64,000 nt of DNA from contig NC_058056.1 of NCBI RefSeq assembly GCF_020085105.1, forward strand, positions 18,896,429 through 18,960,428. The letters run 5' to 3'. The stretch is from Siniperca chuatsi. Taxonomy: Eukaryota > Chordata > Actinopteri > Centrarchiformes > Sinipercidae. This document shows, piece after piece, positions 52,373-64,000 of the stretch. The translations under genes and the position numbers were made by a program. Under the pieces are notes generated by a model, which searched no databases, had not been told where the DNA came from, and was given only the letters and a program-made list of their open reading frames with translations. Position 1 is the first letter of the stretch. Every line of letters begins with the position of its first letter.

Positions 52373-52521
52373 TGTTCTTTTGTAACATTCTTATATTCCC
52401 TTGTTTCCTCCAGGCTGAACAAAAACTCACTGACCGAGCTTCAATGGCATCCTGTCCAACAACAGTCCGTCACTGCTGTCTCAACAATGAACTGTGGAAA
52501 GCCTCAAGCACTGATTGAAGA

Positions 52522-55242
52522 ATGGCAAGGTTTAGGCGCAAGTTTTGCATCACATTAATTGCTTTGGTGTTGCTTGTGCTCATAATAACAGTGGTCTTGA
52601 AGGCACTTACACCAGAGGACTCTGCTGGTGTGGAGCTGTTCCCAGACAGAAAGAACGAGATCCAGAAAGAAAACAACAACAAACCTGATCAGACCAAAAT
52701 TAATGACTCTGCTCAGTCAGACAAAGATGCAGAACTGGAGGCCACACTGAGAAAGTTCCCTCCCCCAAACTACTATCTCCATGCCTTCTACTATGCATGG
52801 TATGGGAACCCCAAGTTTGATGGCAAATACATCCACTGGGACCACCCGCAGCTGCCACACTGGGACTTTAAGGTGGCTCAGGGATATCCACAAGGCAGAC
52901 ACAGCCCACCTGATGACATCGGGTCCAACTTCTACCCCTCTTTAGGGGCTTATAGTTCCAGGGATCCCTCCATTATAGAGGCTCATATGCAGCAGCTGCG
53001 TACAGCAGCCATTGGTAAGAAGTTCACCTGAACTTAACTCCAGGGCTGAACAATAAGTTAACATTATCACTTGTCTTTTTCCAATGAAACTGTTTTGTGA
53101 TGATATCATGATACTGTGATATTATGAAGTCCATACTGACCTGATTAATTAACATTAAATACAGTTTCTTCGTCAGCATCAATATAAAATTCTGTGTTTC
53201 TGCTATGACATTCATTCAGTTATGTTGGGCTGCCGACTAGCGCCACAGCACTTCCTGGCTTCATGTTAACATACATAAAAATGATCTGGGGAAAAAAGGA
53301 GCACTGGTGTAGGATCAGTACTCGGTATTGGCAGATACCCTGAGTTGAGGTATCAGAATCTATATCGGGAGGGAAAAAGTAGGATTGGTGCGTCCTTATT
53401 GAAATTACAAATCCAGTAATAAAATATACTATACAATAGAGCAGATGTATGCATAATCACATTTAAAATAATCAAACTGATCTTCAATGCATTAACTGTG
53501 TTCCACTGTTATACAGTGAATCTGATAAAACCCTACCTACATTATAAAGCAAAAAATCTAAATTAGCTAATTTTGTTCATTTTCATTATTATCATCGCGT
53601 GGTTATGCCGTATATGTCGATAAATGATTATATTGAGTTACCGCCCGCTCTATATTATAATACATAATGCAGTGATGATAATCAGCAAACTGGTTGTACA
53701 ACTTTTAGGTTTTGCAGTTTTCTTTTTAAAATTTTTTTATTATTTTTGGTGTCGTTTTTGGACATCACACTTTACTGTAGTGTTATATTTAAATTAAATG
53801 GCCTTTTATCTCTGTAACTTATCATTTTGTTAACAAAACTGAAAATTTAATGTGATTTAACATACATTATCCATGTTTTGGCTGATATCAGGAAAATTAT
53901 TGTCAGCATGTACATTTCTGCCCCTCCTGTATTACTCCCACAGCATATTTAATATCACTGCAATACATTTACACTATATGAGTAACTTATTATATTAATG
54001 AACAGTTATCTGAGTGTTTTCATTCATTCAGGTTCGGAGTTCATATTTGTATGATGTGTTTATTCTCAGGTGTCATCGCTGTTTCCTGGTATCCTCCTAA
54101 TACGAAGGATGATAATGGTGAGCCAACAGATGACTTTGTGCCTTTGCTGCTGGAAGTGGCACATAAATACCATATTAAGGTCTGTACAAAGATATGAGTG
54201 AGTTAAATAGTTGTTTTGTATTCACCAGCAGGCTAAATGTTTGATGTACAGAGTTCCTTAAAACATCTGGTACTAAATATATTGCCATTGAAAGTGTTTA
54301 TCCTTTATTGTTGCTGTCATGTATGTGTTTACAGGTAGTGTTTCACATTGAACCATACAAAGGAAGAGATGAAGTCAACATGTTCACTAATGTCAAATAC
54401 ATCATTGAGAAGTGAGTGGTGCAGTGTTTCTTCAGTGTTGTCAGTCAAATGTCAGCACCATGATCTTACACTCCCTCTGGAAATCATTCTGTCATGATTC
54501 ATCACATCAGTCCAATAATTATCACGTTTGCATCAGTCTTTCTATCCCTGTGACATTTTCCTTTCTTCAATTTTTCATCTTGTGTCCTATACCTCCTCCT
54601 TTTCTCAGATATGGAGAGCACCCTGCTTTCTTCAAGTACCGGACAAACACTGGCAAGCTTCTTCCACTCTTCTATGTGTATGACTCATATCTGATGAACT
54701 CAGAGCAGTGGGCCAAACTGCTAAAACACACAGAGAGTAACAGTATCAGGGATACCCCATATGACGCCATTTTCATCGCCCTGCTGGTTGAGGAGAAACA
54801 TAAGAGGGATATCCTGACTGCCGGGTTTGATGGTGTCTACACCTACTTTGCTACTAATGGTTTTTCCTATGGGTCAACTCAGCGGAATTGGGACTCTATT
54901 AAAGCTTTCTGCGAAGATAACAACCTGATATTCATCCCAAGTGTGGGCCCTGGGTATATTGACACAAGCATTCGACCCTGGAACTTCCAAAACACTCGAA
55001 ATCGCATCAACGGCAAATACTACGAAACCTCGTTGAGTGCTGCATTACAGGCCAGGCCTGATTTTATCTCTGTAACATCTTTTAATGAATGGCACGAGGG
55101 GACTCAGATTGAAATGGCAGTTCCCAAAACAAGCCAGACTGTGTATCTGGACTACCTGCCCAATAAGCCTGCAATCTACCTGGAGATAACTCGCAAATGG
55201 GCTGCGATATTTGGTGGTGAGAGACGGAAATGGCAGGAATGA
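52522..55242 (+). CDS. manea: Glycoprotein endo-alpha-1,2-mannosidase (GH99)
   Basis: Coding exons 52522-53014, 54070-54179, 54335-54411 and 54609-55242 give 437 residues; the start-codon exon begins at 52414. This Golgi type II membrane enzyme releases the glucose-capped mannose disaccharide from N-glycans that escaped glucosidase trimming in the ER. Seen: a short cytoplasmic tail with MARFRRKF, a membrane anchor at about 8-27, and a hydrophilic stem. The GH99 core runs from NYYLHAFYYAWYGNPKFDGK through QGRHSPPDDIGSNFYP, VFHIEPY and FIPSVGPGYIDTSIRPWN. It also contains FNEWHEGTQIE with Glu387 and Glu390, the motif that carries the catalytic acids in this family. The protein is somewhat shorter than human MANEA because the stem is shorter. 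AATAAA lies at 55600. Confidence 0.97.
53015..54069 (+). other. manea intron
   Basis: This 1.05 kb intron starts near CAGGGCTGAACAATAAG, which resembles the end of the dispersed CAGGGCTG family. It also contains ATCATGATACTGTGATATTA. The rest is AT-rich with no other visible content. Confidence 0.5.
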
Positions 55243-55599
55243 TCTAAGAACCGTAGCCGTAATGTTTATTCATGGTTGCATAAAATAATTACACAAAAGC
55301 TAAATGAAGTTCTAATTGCAGAATGCGCAACAAAATGCAAATTATGAATATCTATGAGAACAGCCAAATGATTTGCAAATCCACACGCAAGTGAACTACA
55401 TTATCTTAATTTTGGCTGCAGTGATGTATGTGATTATTTTTTTTACACTTGAGTGAATTATTGTTAATTTAAATTATGTTTTATTACTTCTTGTTTACAC
55501 AGCCTTGAACATTTTTGTCATCACTGTATCCAGCTGAAACTGCATAGGCATGTTTTGCTGTCCTGTAATCTGTTACCATATTAAACCTCTGTAGAAATG

Positions 55600-55605
55600 A
55601 ATAAA
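55600..55605 (+). terminator. manea: Probable manea poly(A) signal
   Basis: AATAAA lies 358 bases after the manea stop codon. Confidence 0.55.
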
Positions 55606-57884
55606 GTGCACTTTGGAAAGGAAGGCAAGATGCAAGTAAACAAAGCAAAAGCTGTTGCCTCACTCTGCTTCCAGCTCTGCCTCCAAAAACAGTACAAGAA
55701 AAAGCACCACAAAGATCTTGATATTTGAAAGGCATGTCAACCTCAAATCTAAGATGAATCATAGTGATGACAACAGCAGAGGGATGACAGGACAGCAGTT
55801 CAGTTATTGAAACAGGCAAAGAGACCAGAGAGAGTGGAGAGCAAAACCAAGATTATTTCTATATGTGGAATAATTTACCTTCTTATTAATGGTCTGACTC
55901 CATGGTACATGCCTGGTACATGTTGTCATGATGTCAAAGTGTGTTTCTGTCTGAATGCTTCACTTACAGACACTTAAACGCCTCTCTGATTTTATTTTGG
56001 AACTTCTTTGCGGCAGATTTTGCATATTGGGAGGAAAAGTTTAATTTCATGTCACTGTTATAAGATTAAAATGCATGTGATGAAACAGAATAATAACTTC
56101 TCCATTTCACAGTGCATCAGTATTTCTATTGGCTGAACGAACACATCCTCTTGGTAAAAGCTGAACAAAGGTGAACTCTGACTTGCGAGTCCATTGGTGC
56201 TGCTGGAGGTCGCACTGAAAAAGGAAACGCATGCTTGAATTTCATCATTTCAGTCATTCGGGCTTCAATAGAAGTGAATGGGAGATATTGAAATATTTGC
56301 AGGATGGAAGTATGATGTGATCATACCTTACAGTAAATCTGCAATAACTGATTTATATGACTTGGGGGTAGCAAAAACAAGTTGTGAAAACAACATTAAA
56401 GCATCTCCTTTTAGGATGATGTTGCGAACTTGCTACGACGGAGCAACATTATCATTCATTTGGAGTCATGTTTCTGGTCACCTGGTGAATGTAAGTTTAA
56501 TATTCACTCTCTTTTAGCTCAGTTTTTGGTCTCTACCAACTCCTGAGAGAAATATCTGGCTCTTTAGCTGCTAAATGCTCTACTGTGTTTACCAGCTAGT
56601 TGCTATCTGTGTCTGTTGGTCATTTGGTGCTGAGCAGCTAGTGTACAGTGGATTTTAGAACATTTTCTCGCTAAAAACGTTGCTATGAGAACCATGAGAG
56701 TAAACCAAAACAGTAAAGTTGTGGTCCGGACAGCTAAACAATGAGCTAAAACTCGCTATAAAGGCACGTAAGGCCAAAGGGAGCTGCAGATTCAGGTGAT
56801 AATTTTCTGTAGGTTCATTACTACTGGCTTCACATTGTTGCTTCATTGTTTTCACATTTATTCAACCTTTATTTTAACTCATATATGGAGGTGGAGACCT
56901 CATTTACAATCTAGCCGAGTAAGATACATTTGATACCTTGTTATTACAAAAATATCTATTATAGCTACTTTAAGCCTGCCTTACAAACTGGGGTCATGGA
57001 GTTGGAAAAATGTGGGAGTTTACCAGGCAGAGAGGGGGTCCAATGAAAGACGCTACTGAGATGCAGTATGGGAATTGGAGGATTCAGTGTTTTTGGAGCG
57101 TGACCCATACAAGGGACTAAAAGTTGTGATATCTCAGCCTCTGCTCCTTAGATTTTGACCTTTCTTTTTTAAAATCTTTCTCTCACAAGCCTCCCAACTT
57201 TATGGAAGTGCAATAATAAATCGCTACAGTGCCCCTTTAAATGGTTCATTAATGAACTTATAGGGATTACTGGTGATGTTAAAGGTTTAATGGTGCTAAT
57301 AGCCCCATTTGGAAGCTCAAGTGCCTCTTTGTTATTTGTAGAATAATTAACCACCTTTATGTACTGAAATTAACTGATGTTTGATTGAGTTAGACGTTGT
57401 GGTGCATTATCATCACTGACTCTCGGTCATAGTTCAGCCTTTGGCTTACAGCTACATCACTAAAAGGCAACCATGTACCATAAACCTCCCATTACTCTGT
57501 TATTTGGATAAACAGTCGACACAGGCCAAGTGAGGGGAAACCTTTTGAGCCGAGCTTCCTCGCAGCAGAAATGATTCACCTGTTTATTCAAATGAGAACC
57601 GTGAACAGATGATTGAAGAAGTGTAATATGCACTAACACCGAATCTCAGCATCCCCCCCAACACACACACACACACGCTGGAACTCCGCCACAGCCTGCA
57701 GCTGCATTGACAGTAAACAGAGCAAGGTAGCGCATGGGCAGCCAGCAGGGAATTATTCCACATCGCATCACATCCCTGAGCATACATGGCGTGCTCACAT
57801 ACCGAGCTATGAATTTAGTGTGCACGCTGACGGGGTAGCCGCCAATGTATTTTTTTGTGTGTGTGTTTGTTTTTGTTTTTTGCA
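55606..57884. other. manea-fut9 intergenic region
   Basis: No exon-like frame or recognised repeat is visible. CpG content rises from about 57.5 kb toward the presumed fut9 5' region, and a short CA run lies near 57660. Confidence 0.5.
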
Positions 57885-58142
57885 GCCATCATTCTTTGCG
57901 TCGGTGTGCAGCAGTGGGGAGGATTCAGCGCACATTGCTACAGTAGGTACCATCATTTTCTGGATCAAGACGATGGATGTGGGCTCATCCGGATCTATTC
58001 CTGCAAATACGGCGGACGGACGCGATTTTTTATTTCAAACGCATCCACATCTTCCATATGTTGCAAGGTGTCTTTGAAAAGGGTACGGACCTCTGGAGGA
58101 AATGAGAAGAAAGGTCTATTTTGACTCACGCCTGTCGAGATG
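57885..58142 (+). promoter_or_regulatory. fut9: Candidate fut9 5' noncoding exon
   Basis: An acceptor-like T-rich tract with TTTTTTGCAG| at 57884 and a strong donor CGAGATG|GTGAGT at 58142 bracket a 258-bp CpG-containing segment. The fut9 coding exon has its own acceptor immediately before the start codon, so an upstream noncoding exon is required. This is the best candidate, but it is inferred from splice signals alone. Confidence 0.35.
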
Positions 58143-60501
58143 GTGAGTGAAATGCATGGCTATTTTTCCCCGCACCCCATGGCTGAGCAGCGGTACCTAT
58201 TTTTTTTTTTATTTATTTTTTTTTTTCGATGGCAAATTCTCGCCAGCTAATTAGAAATGATCTCCACAGAAAAATGTCACAGTGAATTCACTGATGGGCG
58301 CTTTCCCATTTTTCATTTTTACATTCTTACTGCACTGGACAGTTAAGGGAATATAAAGGTTTTTCTCCAGTGAAGGCGACTTGTATTTCAAATCTTAACA
58401 TTGCACTCTTAGTCGTGTTTGCGTTGCACGTATATTTGTCAGCACCATCCTCCACGCTATTACATATATTCTGCGCGTTTTTGGTGCACAAAAGGGTGTT
58501 GTGTTAGGCAACACATGAAATATCCAAGTGAGTCTCCAATATTCTCATCAACTTCGATGCAGTGTCACGCCAAAAGACAACCAGTTCTAACAGTGGCTCG
58601 CATCACGTTTTAAAATGACCTTCAGTGCTCGGTGGCTGGAAATTGATTTTCACCTGGGATGGAGTGTCCTTTTACAATCAGTGGCCTTCCTGACAGAATG
58701 CACATAAATCAAAACAAATGTTATTTTGCAGGACATGAGCGCTTTCCTTTTGCCCTTTAGCCTGTTACTAAAACCACATCAGGGATTTGATGCATCTCTG
58801 TGACTGATGCTAAATCTGTGGTTGCGTTTTTTCTGCCTCTCCAGTCATTTCAAACGTAGCTGTGCTGCAGACTACTCACCCATGCGGTGCTCTTTTCGTG
58901 TCCCAAATACATCACAATGCATTTGGCAAAAACCATGTTATTTAAAATCTGAATGAATGCCTGAGCTGTACATGTCTGATGTTTCACTCCTGTCTGATTT
59001 CTTGGTACAGAGATGGAAGAGAGGAAAATAACAACTGTTACCCTCTCATGTTAAATACTCTGACCTTAGCACATCACCATGGAGACACTATAACTTTACC
59101 ACACACTGCATATTTAATAGGCCTGATTTTGATCCCTACTCTAGTGTACACTTCAGCCTTTCTGAATCTATATTGTGTTTTACATATATGACACCAACAT
59201 ATGAATGTATGCATGGGCTGCATCCTCTGTAAAGCAAAGAGCTTTTTGTCGCTGCTGACAGAAAACATGTTTCAGTGGTGTAAGAGGATTTGCCTACATG
59301 AAAATGTATTGATATCGTAAGCCTTTAAAAGGAGTTGCACTCATCTGGCCCTGGTTCATGTGGCCTTTGTGCACGGATCTTTGTACCTAAGTCACATATG
59401 GGAGAGATAAAGGGTGCTGTCATACATAAGGCCAATATCATTCCCCATATGTCATATTGGACAGATGATGTGAGGAAAATCAGTGTTGGAGATCGTCTTA
59501 TTGATTTAAATCTGCCTTAGTGATGTGTTTCAAGGTCTGTTTCTGTACTTGGTGTCTCAGTCTGCTTGTATGGCCTCGCAACATGCAGGTGTGTTGAGCC
59601 CTAGACAGCTGGAGAGTCAGGGGGCCTTTTTACTCTCCTCAGCCTTAAGATGGCAGCATTCTTTTACAATACATTGTGTATGCCAAAAACTAATATCAGC
59701 TGGAAGCTTACATCCATGCTTAACTAGCAAATTTGAAATAACATCCATGATTAACTGGAAATTTTGCAATAACCTTAGTGTTTTGGTTTTATTTCCCAGC
59801 TAATTTAAAAGATGTTTGTGGAGATGAAGCTTATCTCTGCATGTTGATTGCATATAACCTTCAGACATGATGCTGCATGCTTTTTCTGTGGTGATGTTCT
59901 CTTTATTTTCCCCATCTCTTGCACTAATTGATTCTCTCTGATTCTCTCTCTCTGCTCGTAAAGGAGGCATCATTAAGAAGACCTGTACATTCAAGATCAA
60001 GCCCACCTCATTAGATCATTACAGATCATTATTATTCTACGTAAGAGTAGAGTCTATGAGCACTGAATCATAAAGAAGATTGATCTCACTGTCAACCCAA
60101 TGTAGGAACTGCTGCCTCCGATTCCCACAACCTCTACTCTTGCTTGGATTTCAGCATTCAGTCAAATCCACCAGGTTTGTATTATAATGTGCCTGAGGAG
60201 GCAACACATTTTTTTAATGAGTATTGATCCAAAGTAGTGGGTGCCTTATGCATGGCAGGGTATAAACTCATAGTTTATAGCAAGAATAGGAACACTGTGT
60301 TCACATGCAGATGCTCACAAGCCAACTGTATTTAATTGAGGCACAAATGATGTTCAGAGTCAATGATCCAGTATAATAGACATTATAAACACATGGTGGT
60401 AATGTGCAACACCTTTACATGATTAAGTGATTAGTCTGGATGTTGTATTTTGTTGATCATGACTTTATTCTGGCTTTTCTTCTTTGGTGTGCCCTTTTCA
60501 G
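58143..60501 (+). other. Probable fut9 intron
   Basis: This 2.4 kb stretch lies between the candidate noncoding exon and the coding exon. A short segment with acceptor and donor-like borders (TTTCAG|...CCACCAG|GTTTGT near 60153-60175) could be a small extra exon but is too weak to call. Otherwise nothing is seen. Confidence 0.4.
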
Positions 60502-60509
60502 GACAGAGT

Positions 60510-61592
60510 ATGCCATCTGCACCTTTTCACAGAATCCTACGACCCCTTCTGCTCGGCACTTTCATACTGGGATGCTTTGTGACTCTGTTTTTGATGTATT
60601 TTAAACCATCCACCAGCTGGTTATCAGGTCCTGTAGAGTCAACAGTATCCACAGACCGGGTTAAGAACCTCTTTTCCACCAAGAGCGATAGAAACGTGAC
60701 CACCGTGCTGATCTGGCTCTGGCCCTTCGGACAAACCTACGACCTGAGCGTGTGCAGCTCTCTCTTCAACATCGATGGCTGTTTCATCACAGCGGACAGG
60801 AACCTCTACAACAAGTCGGATGGGGTCGTCATTCATCACAGAGACATCTGCACTGACCTGTCCAACCTGCCACCGCTCCAGCGACCATCCTTCCAGAAGT
60901 GGATATGGATGAACTTGGAGTCGCCGTCGCACTCCTCCCAGCTGCCTGGGATCGAGAACCTGTTCAATCTGACTCTTAATTACCGTCAGGATGCTGACAT
61001 TGAAGTGCCTTATGGGTCCATCGTAGCAACGGAGGGCGAGGAGGACTTCGTCCCACCCAGCAAAAACAAGCTTATCTGCTGGATTGTGAGCAACTGGAAC
61101 CAGGACCACGTGCGAGTGAAATACTACAATGAGTTGTACAAACACATTGAGGTTCACGCGTATGGACAAGCCTTTGGGGAATACATCTCTGACCAAGACT
61201 ACTTCCCCACCATCGCCAGCTGTAAGTTCTACCTGGCTTTTGAGAACTCCATCCACAAGGACTACATTACAGAAAAACTGTACAACCCGCTTTCTGTAGG
61301 GACAGTGCCAGTTGTTCTCGGCCCGCCCAGGCAGAACTACGAGAACTTTATCCAGGGGGACGCCTTCATCCACGTAGACGACTTCACTTCGCCCAAGGAG
61401 CTGGCCGATTACCTGCTGCTCCTGGACAAGAACGAGGAAATGTACCTCAGGTACTTTGAGTGGCGGCGGCACTTTAAAGTAAAGAAGGCCTATTTCTGGG
61501 CAGAGCACACATGCCTGGCTTGTGATTACCTGCGTAGGCACAAGGAGTACAAGGCATTTAATAACCTTGACAAGTGGTACTGGGGCGGATAA
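60510..61592 (+). CDS. fut9: Alpha-1,3-fucosyltransferase 9
   Basis: A single coding exon encodes 360 residues, matching the 359 of human FUT9, which is likewise encoded in one exon. The Golgi type II enzyme transfers fucose from GDP-fucose to N-acetylglucosamine in lactosamine chains, making Lewis x structures. Seen: a short cytoplasmic tail; a membrane anchor at about 11-31; N-glycosylation sites (NVT, NLT, NKS); and the GT10 core with WPFGQTYDLSVC, HHRDI, FQKWIWMNLESP, NWNQDHVRVKYYNELYKHIE, FENSIHKDYITEKLYNPL and VPVVLGPPRQNYENF. The C-terminal cysteine pair CLACDYLRRH is also present. The start chosen is the first ATG after the acceptor CTTTTCAG|GACAGAGT, giving the family's usual N-terminus. 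The in-frame ATG at 60450 lies in the intron. The paralogue letter used in fish cannot be decided here. Confidence 0.96.
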   Translation: MPSAPFHRILRPLLLGTFILGCFVTLFLMYFKPSTSWLSGPVESTVSTDRVKNLFSTKSDRNVTTVLIWLWPFGQTYDLSVCSSLFNIDGCFITADRNLYNKSDGVVIHHRDICTDLSNLPPLQRPSFQKWIWMNLESPSHSSQLPGIENLFNLTLNYRQDADIEVPYGSIVATEGEEDFVPPSKNKLICWIVSNWNQDHVRVKYYNELYKHIEVHAYGQAFGEYISDQDYFPTIASCKFYLAFENSIHKDYITEKLYNPLSVGTVPVVLGPPRQNYENFIQGDAFIHVDDFTSPKELADYLLLLDKNEEMYLRYFEWRRHFKVKKAYFWAEHTCLACDYLRRHKEYKAFNNLDKWYWGG

Positions 61593-64000
61593 TGCTTTGA
61601 AGGGCTATGCAGTGCTTGTTTTGTTGTTGAAGGCAGTGCTTTAAGATTTTTGTCCTTCAGTTAACATGAAGGTTCATTACTGTTCTGTCCAGAGCTCCCG
61701 AACGATGTGTTTTTATTGGTTCAGTGGCCCAGTGAGACATCCATCTTGTTTTTTTATTTGCAAGCCAGTTTTGCTAAGCCTTACTTTGCCTTTTGTGTTA
61801 TTCATTTATTTATTTTTTATGAATTACAAATGCACTACATTTTTTATTGTTATTTCAACCCATCTTTTGCTTAACATGACCACATTTGCTGCTATTTTTC
61901 ATGTTTTTGTTCTATTATTAGTGTAAATTATTAGTATGAATGCTTGATTGTATGGATGTTCCTGTATAACAGATAATATTCATGATGCAAGGTTGTTGTT
62001 TTTTTTTTCTTTAAATATCACCTTTTCATTAAGTGGCACACAGAAGATATTGGAATAGTGTTGGCTGCAGAAGGAGACTGACATGAAAGTGAAAATATTT
62101 ATGTAATATTTATTCAAGTGAGGCATTACATGATTAAAAACAATCTCATCTGTGCTAGTGATGCAGTCACCTATGCAGTGTTTACTGAACTCAAATGTGA
62201 AAATAGTTCAATTGTGTCATGTACATATTGTGTATTTTTGGAATTATGTAGCTGTCATTTTCCCCCATATTTTTGTAAGTTTGCATTTGCACTGCTAATC
62301 CAACTGTTACCTATCTTTACATATGTACAGTAAGACAGACGGTCATCATATTATCTGGTTGTAGATGGCATATGGTGATCATTAGCCTGGTAGTCTCCGA
62401 CAGCAGATGTGTCTCTGCTCTGTGAGGGGGACGTAACTATTTTAATAATTTTTTGAATTGTTCATTGTCACATGTGATGTGTCATGCAGTCAGATCCCGT
62501 GTGGATGATGATAGTACAGAACAGAGCCATTGTACTGCAATATGAAACTCCCACACACTGCATTATGCTGCATTCTGATTTGATCTACAAAAGTATGTCA
62601 TTTTTAATTGAATACAGTGACAGACGAAAAAGCACAAACTAAACATATTACCGAATCCTTTGAATAAGCTATTTTGCTGTGTTAACTGTACTGTCATCCC
62701 ACAATGTGACCTTAAATATTTACACTGATATTTTAAACTATTTCAAGCAGATGTTACCATGAGATCAGGTGAGATCTGCCCACATGTTTGCACCCCGTTA
62801 AGAAAAATGTGAAAGATGTGACATTTTCACAATTACTGCAAGATTATTGTCTTTGAATCATCACATTGCAGTGTTGTTTGGGGAGTTAGAGGTTGCATGT
62901 GAAAGATATTTTTCTGTATTTTTTTTGTTTACTCTCCTGTTTACAGTTGTGTGGCTTGCCAGCCAACCTACTCCACTCAAGATCACACATCAGCATCTGT
63001 AGATTTCACATCACTTTGAAATGTTGTCAGAACAGCAAATCCACTAAACAATGCATCTCAACAGCACTCAGCAGCTATTGACATGATGGTTAAGTTTTTA
63101 CAGAAAGTACTGTGCAAAACCATGTCAACATTTTATGCAAGATGAGCTGGCGGCTTCTTGGTCAAAGTACTCAAACACGTTTCAGGTTATTATCATTTTG
63201 ATATTTCTTCACTGTCAAAGGGACCATTGACGTAAATTAGGATGAATTCACTTATTTTTCTTATGTAATATGGTTCCAAATGCCATAGTGAACCCTGTAT
63301 ATAAACCTTGTAGTGAACTGAATCATCATCTGGATCAAACCAGCCCACTAACACAGATCATTCCTGCACCAGACTGAGGGAGTGTTTGCATTTATGGGGA
63401 AAAGAAACAACGTGTTGTATATATTTTTAATGTTCAAATCTCTTTATAACATGCAAGTGTTGTCAGGCAGTGAATGTGATTTCACTGCACCTTTATAAGT
63501 AATGTTGGTGCTTCAAAACGATGTGAATCAAGGCGAAAGGAGAGAGACACTTGAAAAGGATAACCAGCCTCAGAGACAATGGTTTTTCATCAAGGGAGGC
63601 AATTTTACACTTTTTTGGATTAGGTGGTAATTCTGTTGGCATGACCTAATTGAAAAAATCGTGCCAAAATGCATCAAAGATATAGCACTTTTATTCATGT
63701 GGAGTTGTGTGACTCACTGTGCTGGTGGCTGTCGTAGATGGAGCTATTGTGAGTTCAGAAACTGTCATCCAAGACCTTGGCTGTCCCACAGATTAACTAT
63801 GAAACAGCCACTCATGGCTTCATATTGTACAGTCCAATCTCATGTATGAAAACAAAGGCTTCTTGTCCAATGTGGTTGGTGACTTTAAGGAACACATTTT
63901 TTTTCTGTGTTGTCAGTCTCTTTCATCCTCTCTCCCTTTTCTCTTTTTTGCACAAAAAACAAACATGAGGATCTGTGGCTTCTCTGTCCCCTGTTTGAGT
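61593..64000 (+). other. fut9 3' UTR and downstream flank
   Basis: AT-rich DNA with T runs follows the fut9 stop. Mammalian fut9 has a long 3' UTR, so some of this is probably transcribed, but no clear AATAAA end point can be fixed. No other gene is seen to the end of the window. Confidence 0.45.

Noticed and set aside
60450-60509. In-frame N-terminal extension of fut9
   Set aside because: A clear acceptor (CTTTTCAG) lies at 60494-60501, inside this stretch. The downstream ATG at 60510 gives the family's usual length.
60639-61541. 300-residue open frame on the minus strand across the fut9 coding exon
   Set aside because: It is antisense to a strongly conserved GT10 coding exon and resembles no family. 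Long antisense frames are common opposite GC-rich single-exon genes.

Overview
The window is ordinary nuclear DNA from a ray-finned (teleost) fish. Short exons with GT/AG introns, an AT-rich background, many di- and tetranucleotide microsatellites, and several copies of short DNA-transposon-like repeats familiar from teleost genomes all point this way. There is no bacterial, viral or organellar gene layout, no CRISPR array, and no RNA gene I could support.

Seven protein-coding genes can be read with every exon joined in frame. In order they are: lclat1 (+, lysocardiolipin acyltransferase, coding 6507-11165); ypel5 (-, Yippee-like 5, coding 17293-17785, 5' noncoding exon near 19458-19600); plb1 (+, phospholipase B1, 43 coding exons, 21999-35418); ppp1cb (+, PP1 beta catalytic subunit, 8 exons, 36980-47805); a small unnamed two-exon membrane protein gene (-, 49863-50340); manea (+, endo-alpha-1,2-mannosidase, 52522-55242); and fut9 (+, alpha-1,3-fucosyltransferase, coding exon 60510-61592, with candidate 5' noncoding exon near 57885-58142). 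The first four match the human 2p23 neighbourhood (PLB1-PPP1CB, YPEL5, LCLAT1). The last two match human 6q16.1 (MANEA-FUT9). The window therefore holds a junction between two blocks that are separate in human.

The genes do not form a pathway. Loose themes are membrane lipid remodelling (lclat1, plb1) and Golgi glycan processing (manea, fut9). ppp1cb and ypel5 are highly conserved housekeeping regulators.

The most interesting points are these. plb1 has three lipase repeats; the first keeps its exon framework but has lost the catalytic motifs. The small tail-to-tail membrane protein gene next to ppp1cb is not one I can name. A head-to-head fold-back repeat with a 13-bp flanking duplication sits in ppp1cb intron 1. 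(TG)n tracts abut splice sites in plb1 and ppp1cb. I did not find a previously undescribed biological system.
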